Shown here: positions 30,559 to 35,046 of the stretch, one piece after another
Position numbering within the stretch: position 1 is the first letter of the stretch
Layout: every line of letters begins with the position of its first letter
Source of the DNA: Comamonadaceae bacterium
GTDB lineage: Bacteria > Pseudomonadota > Gammaproteobacteria > Burkholderiales > Burkholderiaceae_C
Direction: 5' to 3'
Assembly: GCA_009996515.1 (NCBI GenBank)
Contig: JAACZV010000031.1
Location: 1 to 35,046, forward strand
DNA length: 35,046 nucleotides
Program-made: the position numbers and the translations under genes
Notes under the pieces: generated by a model
Databases searched by the model: none
The model's input: the letters and a program-made list of their open reading frames with translations, nothing else
What the model was told of the DNA's origin: nothing

Positions 30559-32007
30559 ATGTCCGAGCATTTTGATCATGTCCTCGTCTGGTTCCGCCGC
30601 GACCTGCGCGTCGACGACCAGGCCGCCCTGTACCACGCGCTGCGCGCCGGCCGTCAGGTGTTCTGCGCCTTCATCCTCGACCGCGACATCCTCGACGCCC
30701 TGCCCCGGGCCGACCGGCGCGTGGAGTTCATCCTCGGCGCGCTGCGGACGCTGGACCAGGACTTGCGCGCGCGCGGCGGCGCACTGGTGGTGCGCCATGG
30801 CCGGGCGGCCGACGAGATTCCCCGCCTGGCCGCCGAGCTGGGCGTGCAGGCCGTGTTCACCAACCATGACGACGAGCCGCAGGCGCTGGCGCGCGACGCG
30901 CTCGTGGCCCAGCGGCTGGCCGCCAGCGGCGCCGTGCTGCGCAGCTTCAAAGACCATGTGATCTTCGAGCGCCGCGAGGTCATGACGGCCGGCGGCGGCC
31001 CCTATGGCGTGTTCACGCCCTACAAGAATGCCTGGCTGCGCAAGCTGGACGGCTTCTATCTGCGCAGCTACCCGGTGGATCGCCATGCCGCGGCGCTGGC
31101 CGCCACGCCGCTGGCCACGGGCCTGCCCGCGCTGGAGGACATCGGCTTCGAAGCCGCCGGGCTGTCCTCCCATGTCGGCCAGGGCAGCCGCGGCGCCGAG
31201 ACGCTGTTCGACGACTTCCTGGACCGCATGGCGCGCTACCACGAGGCGCGCGACTTCCCGGCGCTCAAGGGGCCCAGCTATCTCAGTGTGCACCTGCGCT
31301 TCGGCACCGTCTCCATCCGCCGGCTGGCGCGCGCGGCGCATGAGCGCATGCAGGCCGGCGAGCGCGGCGCGGAGGTCTGGCTGTCGGAGCTGATCTGGCG
31401 CGACTTCTACCACCAGCTCATGCACCACCACCCGCACGCGATGACGGCGGCCTTCCGGCCCGAGTACGACGGCATCCGTTGGGAGACCGGCCCCCAGGCC
31501 GATGCGCAGTTCCAGGCCTGGTGCGAGGGCCGCACGGGCTACCCGCTGGTGGACGCGGCCATGCGCCAGCTCAACCAGACCGGCTATATGCACAACCGCC
31601 TGCGCATGGTGACGGCCAGCTTTCTGTGCAAGGACCTGGGGCTGGACTGGCGCCGCGGCGAGGCCTATTTCGCGCAGAAGCTGCTGGACTTCGACCTGGC
31701 CGCCAACAACGGCGGCTGGCAATGGGCCAGCAGCAGCGGCTGCGACGCCCAGCCCTGGTTCCGCATCTTCAACCCGACCACGCAGAGCGAGAAGTTCGAC
31801 CCCGAGGGCCGCTTCATCCGCCGCTACTGCCCCGAGCTGGCCGGCATTGCGCCCAAGGCCATCCACGCCCCCTGGGAGCGCGCGCCGCTGGACATGCAGG
31901 GCCTGGACTACCCCCGCCCCATCGTCGAGCACGCTCTCGCCCGCGAACGCACGCTGGCGCGCTATGCGGTCGTGAAGTCCCGGGCCCTGCCTGCAGGCGA
32001 GGCCTGA
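30559..32007 (+). CDS. phrB: Deoxyribodipyrimidine photolyase
   Basis: A 482-residue class I CPD photolyase that uses blue light and FAD to split UV-made pyrimidine dimers. The N-terminal antenna domain begins VLVWFRRDLRVDDQAALYHAL (given here in part: WFRRDLRVDD). The C-terminal FAD domain shows the signature GSGNLRW-like region WLSELIWRDFYHQLM, GYPLVDAAMRQLNQTGYMHNR (part: YPLVDAAMRQL) and ANNGGWQWASSSGCDAQPWF, with the Trp and Asn residues that position FAD and pass electrons. The ATG at 30559 is chosen since the antenna domain begins just after it; an upstream in-frame extension overlaps algH. It is convergent with the diguanylate cyclase, 6 bases apart. Confidence 0.96.
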   Translation: MSEHFDHVLVWFRRDLRVDDQAALYHALRAGRQVFCAFILDRDILDALPRADRRVEFILGALRTLDQDLRARGGALVVRHGRAADEIPRLAAELGVQAVFTNHDDEPQALARDALVAQRLAASGAVLRSFKDHVIFERREVMTAGGGPYGVFTPYKNAWLRKLDGFYLRSYPVDRHAAALAATPLATGLPALEDIGFEAAGLSSHVGQGSRGAETLFDDFLDRMARYHEARDFPALKGPSYLSVHLRFGTVSIRRLARAAHERMQAGERGAEVWLSELIWRDFYHQLMHHHPHAMTAAFRPEYDGIRWETGPQADAQFQAWCEGRTGYPLVDAAMRQLNQTGYMHNRLRMVTASFLCKDLGLDWRRGEAYFAQKLLDFDLAANNGGWQWASSSGCDAQPWFRIFNPTTQSEKFDPEGRFIRRYCPELAGIAPKAIHAPWERAPLDMQGLDYPRPIVEHALARERTLARYAVVKSRALPAGEA

Positions 32008-32013
32008 GCGCCC

Positions 32014-33051
32014 TCAGAACAGCTCGACGTCGCTGAGCTGGGCCGTTTCCTGGATGACGCCGCTGGCCACCAGCGCCGCGTAGTTGTGCACCTGGTTGCG
32101 GCCGTGCGCCTTGGCGTGATAGACGGCCTTGTCGGCGCGCTCAAAGGCGGCCGCCGGCGCGTCACCGGTGCGCACCTCGGTGAAGCCTATGCTGACGGTG
32201 ATGCGGCCCACCTGCGGGAAGGCGTAGCGCTCGGTGTTCACGCGCAGGCGCTCGAAGGCCTCGCCGGCATGGATCTCCTCGTCGCAGCGCATCAGCACGA
32301 CGAACTCCTCGCCGCCGAAGCGGTACAGCAGGTCGTGGAAGCGGAAGGAGCCGCGCATCAGGCGGGACAGCAGCAGCAGCACCTCGTCGCCGATCAGGTG
32401 GCCGAAGCGGTCGTTGACGGACTTGAAATGGTCGATGTCGATGACGCCCAGCACATAGTGCGGCGTCGCCGTCTCGTGGCGGCGGTCCTCGGCCTCGTGC
32501 CGGGCGTCGTGCCGGGCCGGCATGTCGCACAACACCTTCAGGAAGCTCTCGTCGAAGGTCTTGCGGTTCAGCAGGCCGGTCAGCGTGTCGCGCTCGGAGT
32601 AGTCCAGCAGGCCCTGGAAGTTGTGATAGATGCGCAGCACGCTGCTGACCGTGCGCTGCGCGCCCACGCCCAGGCGGCGCGTGGACAGGATCTCGATGAC
32701 GCCGATGACGTCGCGGTCGGTCGCGATCGGGAACAGGTAGAGCCACTGCCCGCCCTGGGCCACCTGGGTCACGGCGCGGCTGCGCATGGCCTCCAGGCGC
32801 AGCGGATGCGTGCTCGCCGGCGGCAGCGCCGCGGGCTTGGCCCACAGCGGGTCGGCCGAGGCCACGGCATCGCCCGCGCGCAGGTGGGCGCGGGTCAGCC
32901 AGCGCTCCTCGCCCGGCTCGCCCACGCAGCGGTAGATGGCCACCGACTCCGGCTCCAGCAGGTCACGCAAGGCCATGACCAGCGTGACGTCCATGACGTC
33001 GCGGTCGCGGAAGCCGGTCAGCTCGGCAAGGTGGTCGACAACCTGGGACAT
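32014..33051 (-). CDS. Diguanylate cyclase with N-terminal GAF-like sensor
   Basis: A 345-residue cytoplasmic GGDEF protein making cyclic di-GMP. Residues about 1-145 look like a GAF-type sensor (LYLFPIATDRDVIGVIEI core). After a DTLTGLLNRKTFDESF entry segment, the catalytic domain has IDIDHFKSVNDRFGH and the active-site GGEEF at 246-250. The inhibitory I-site RFHD (Arg237 to Asp240) lies five residues before it, so product feedback control is expected. A His/Arg/Glu-rich insertion (about 180-197) sits inside the domain. It starts 4 bases after the chemosensory kinase stop, suggesting the kinase and cyclase form one signalling unit, perhaps linking type IV pilus or surface sensing to cyclic di-GMP. 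Confidence 0.93.
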   Translation of the reverse strand: MSQVVDHLAELTGFRDRDVMDVTLVMALRDLLEPESVAIYRCVGEPGEERWLTRAHLRAGDAVASADPLWAKPAALPPASTHPLRLEAMRSRAVTQVAQGGQWLYLFPIATDRDVIGVIEILSTRRLGVGAQRTVSSVLRIYHNFQGLLDYSERDTLTGLLNRKTFDESFLKVLCDMPARHDARHEAEDRRHETATPHYVLGVIDIDHFKSVNDRFGHLIGDEVLLLLSRLMRGSFRFHDLLYRFGGEEFVVLMRCDEEIHAGEAFERLRVNTERYAFPQVGRITVSIGFTEVRTGDAPAAAFERADKAVYHAKAHGRNQVHNYAALVASGVIQETAQLSDVELF

Positions 33052-33055
33052 GGGC

Positions 33056-35046
33056 TCAGGCCGCCGCGCTGCGCTGGGTGTACTGCTGGATCAGGCCGAG
33101 CAGATGCTCCTCGTCGTAGGGCTTGCCGAGGTAATGGTCCACGCCCAGCTGGGCAGCGTAGTCGCGGTGCTTCTGCGCGATGCGCGACGTGATCATGATG
33201 ACCGGCAGGCCGGCCAGCCGCGAGTCGGCGCGCATGTTGCGCACCAGGTCGAAGCCGTCCATGCGCGGCATCTCGATGTCCGACAGCACCACCGCGGGCA
33301 GCTCGTCGCCGGCCAGCTTCTCCATCGCGTCCAGGCCGTCCTTGGCCAGCATGACGCGCAGGCCCACGCGCTCCAGCAGACGCTGGGTCACGCGGCGCAC
33401 GGTCAGCGAATCGTCGACCACCAGCACCAGCGGCGCCTGCTCCACCTCGGCGGCCGGCGCCGTCTGCAGCGGCACCGCCGACTGCGCCTGCGCCGCGGCC
33501 AGGCGGGCGCGGGCTTCCGCCCCATACCAGTCGGCCAGCGCGACGACGTTGTAGATCAGCGCCACCTCGCCCGAGGCCAGCAGGCTGATGCCCGCCAGGC
33601 CCGGCACGCGGTTGAGCTGGGCGCCCAGGTTCTTGACCACCACTTCCTGGTTGCCCACCACCTCGTCCACGTGCAGGGCCAGCGCCGCCTGGGCGCTGCG
33701 CACCAGCACCACATGGGCGTGGCGGCCATGGGGGTGGCCGCGGCCGGCCTGGCCCAGCAGGCCGCCCAGCCAATAGAACGGCAGATCGGCGCCGCCATGC
33801 TGCAGCCGGCCCGTGGCATAGGCCTGCTCCACGGCCTCCACCGGCACGCGCTGCACCGAGGCCATCAGCGCCGCCGGCACGGCGACGACCTGCTCGCCGC
33901 TCTTCAGCAGCACGATCTGCGTCAACGCGGTGGTGAGCGGCAGGCGCAGCAGGAAGCTGGTGCCCTGGCCGGCCGTCGAACTGGTGTCGATGCTGCCGCC
34001 CAACGTGCCGACCTCGGCGCGCACCACGTCCATGCCGATGCCACGGCCGCTGAGCTCGGTGACCTGGCTGGCCGTGGAGAAGCCCGGCGCGAAGATCATG
34101 CGCTGCAGCTGGGCCTCGTCGGGCCTGTCCTCGGGCGTGATCAGGCCCAGCTGCTGGGCACGCTCGCGGATGCGGGCCAGATTGAGGCCGGCGCCATCGT
34201 CCGAGAAGTTCAGCAACACCTCGTTGCCCTGCTGGCCCACCTCGATGCGCAGCGTGCCGACCAGGTCCTTGCCGGCGGCCGCGCGCACCTCGGGCGTCTC
34301 GATGCCATGGGCCACGCTGTTGCGCAGCAGATGCTCGAAGGCGCCGGCCGTGCGCTCCAGCACCGAGCGGTCCAGCTCGGTCTGGCCGCCGACGATCTCC
34401 AGCCGCACCTGCTTGCCGCTTTCGCGGGCGGCCTGGCGCACGACGCGGTGCATGCGCTCGCCGACGCTGTCGAACTCGACCAGGCGGGTGCGCAGCAGGT
34501 CGTCCTGCAGCTCGCGCGTCAGCCGCGACTGCGCGGCCAGCTCGTCCTCGCCGGTCTGCACATTGCGGCCCAGCGCGCGCTGCAGCGTGGCCACGTCGCC
34601 GACCGACTCGGCCAGCATGCGGGTCAGCTCCTGGAAGCGGGTGTAGCGGTCGAACTCCAGCGGGTCGAACTCGCGGCCGCCCTGCTGCGCCAGCTCCTGC
34701 TGGGTGTGCATCTGCGCCTCGGCCTGCAGCTCCAGCTCGCGCAGCTGCGCGCGCAGGCGCTCCAGGTTGTCGTCCAGGTCCAGCAGCGCGCCCTTCATCT
34801 GGGCCAGCTCGGACTCCATGCGCGCACGGCGGATGCTGACCTCGCCGGCCTGCGTGGCCATGCGCTCCAGCAGGCTGCCACGCACGCGCACCTGGGCCAG
34901 GCCTATGGCCAGACTGTCGCTGCCGACAGGGATCTCCGCGGCGCCGGCAAAGCGGCTCCAGTCGATCTCGCGGGCCGGCTCGGCGGCGCGGTCGGCCGCG
35001 GCGGGCGGCGCCGCCTCGACGGGGCTCGCGGCCACGGGCCTGGCGG
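33056..35046 (-). CDS. CheA-type hybrid chemosensory kinase, PilL/ChpA-like (5' truncated)
   Basis: The C-terminal 663 residues or so of a large hybrid CheA; the frame is open to the window edge, so the start and any Hpt domains lie outside. Visible in order: a coiled dimerisation region (about SLLERMATQAGEVSIRRARMES); an ATPase domain with HLLRNSVAHGIE, DDGAGLN and GRGIGMDVVR; a CheW-like regulatory domain; and a receiver with its acceptor Asp in VVLSDIEMPRMDG (codon 33280-33278) and KPYDEEH at the end. The kinase-CheW-receiver fusion is characteristic of ChpA/PilL proteins that control twitching motility in Pseudomonas and relatives. The diguanylate cyclase follows 4 bases later. The pilus genes expected upstream are not in the window, so the pilus link is inference. 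Confidence 0.9.
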   Translation of the reverse strand, partial: ARPVAASPVEAAPPAAADRAAEPAREIDWSRFAGAAEIPVGSDSLAIGLAQVRVRGSLLERMATQAGEVSIRRARMESELAQMKGALLDLDDNLERLRAQLRELELQAEAQMHTQQELAQQGGREFDPLEFDRYTRFQELTRMLAESVGDVATLQRALGRNVQTGEDELAAQSRLTRELQDDLLRTRLVEFDSVGERMHRVVRQAARESGKQVRLEIVGGQTELDRSVLERTAGAFEHLLRNSVAHGIETPEVRAAAGKDLVGTLRIEVGQQGNEVLLNFSDDGAGLNLARIRERAQQLGLITPEDRPDEAQLQRMIFAPGFSTASQVTELSGRGIGMDVVRAEVGTLGGSIDTSSTAGQGTSFLLRLPLTTALTQIVLLKSGEQVVAVPAALMASVQRVPVEAVEQAYATGRLQHGGADLPFYWLGGLLGQAGRGHPHGRHAHVVLVRSAQAALALHVDEVVGNQEVVVKNLGAQLNRVPGLAGISLLASGEVALIYNVVALADWYGAEARARLAAAQAQSAVPLQTAPAAEVEQAPLVLVVDDSLTVRRVTQRLLERVGLRVMLAKDGLDAMEKLAGDELPAVVLSDIEMPRMDGFDLVRNMRADSRLAGLPVIMITSRIAQKHRDYAAQLGVDHYLGKPYDEEHLLGLIQQYTQRSAAA

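Noticed and set aside
29959-31932. Upstream extension of the ruvX frame across algH and phrB
   Set aside because: Family resemblance begins only at the Met at 29958, at the normal RuvX length. The extension shadows two recognised genes.
1-35046. Mobile elements, CRISPR arrays, tRNA or rRNA genes, toxin-antitoxin or defence systems
   Set aside because: No repeat arrays, transposase motifs, cloverleaf sequences or defence-type genes were seen. All space is filled by recognisable core genes of uniform base composition.

Overview
This window is a dense, GC-rich stretch of core chromosome from a betaproteobacterium, most likely a Burkholderiales member of the Rubrivivax/Roseateles/Leptothrix type. 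The evidence is the gene content and order: a caa3-type cytochrome oxidase cluster with its full assembly set, rpoH behind a CIRCE operator, an algH-ruvX-pyrR-pyrB-pyrX-plsC operon, and a PilL/ChpA-like chemosensory kinase. No insertion sequence, prophage, tRNA, rRNA or CRISPR array is visible. No gap between genes exceeds about 200 bases.

Layout. (1) 1-6444, plus strand: the tail of an unidentified protein, an FtsX/YbbP-type ABC permease, a MASE1-CHASE-PAS hybrid histidine kinase overlapping it by 4 bases, and a CheW. (2) 6568-7612: rpoH (sigma-32) with a perfect CIRCE element in front and a rho-independent terminator behind. (3) 7644-18028, almost all minus strand: aerobic terminal oxidase. 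Read in the transcribed direction, it runs ctaC (subunit II with a fused cytochrome c), ctaD (I), a 38-residue protein, ctaG (Cox11), a DUF2970 protein and ctaE (III). After a bidirectional terminator and one inverted DUF2909 gene come SURF1, a SCO-like protein, ctaA, ctaB, sco1 and a secreted phosphodiesterase. Subunits, copper insertion and heme A synthesis are thus together. (4) 18214-22847: a BioC-like methyltransferase divergent from comF and trmL, then gpsA, secB, grxC and a membrane rhodanese on the minus strand. (5) 22871-26037: gpmA behind a 41-base palindrome, a family 9 glycosyltransferase divergent from DUF4254, and a hydroxypyruvate-isomerase-like gene. (6) 26078-30536, minus strand: a six-gene run of pyrimidine genes and housekeeping partners, nearly all overlapping. 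(7) 30559-35046: photolyase, a GGEEF diguanylate cyclase and the truncated chemosensory hybrid kinase.

I found no convincing new multi-gene system. The best leads are regulatory: the CIRCE site on rpoH; the 41-base inverted repeat placed symmetrically between a rhodanese/glutaredoxin operon and gpmA; and a repeated pattern in which a -10-like hexamer lies 7-9 bases before a start codon with no visible Shine-Dalgarno, suggesting leaderless transcripts from very compact divergent promoters. The pyrC-type gene has lost metal-binding residues and is probably a structural, inactive PyrX. Function calls rest on reading motifs by eye; no database search was run.
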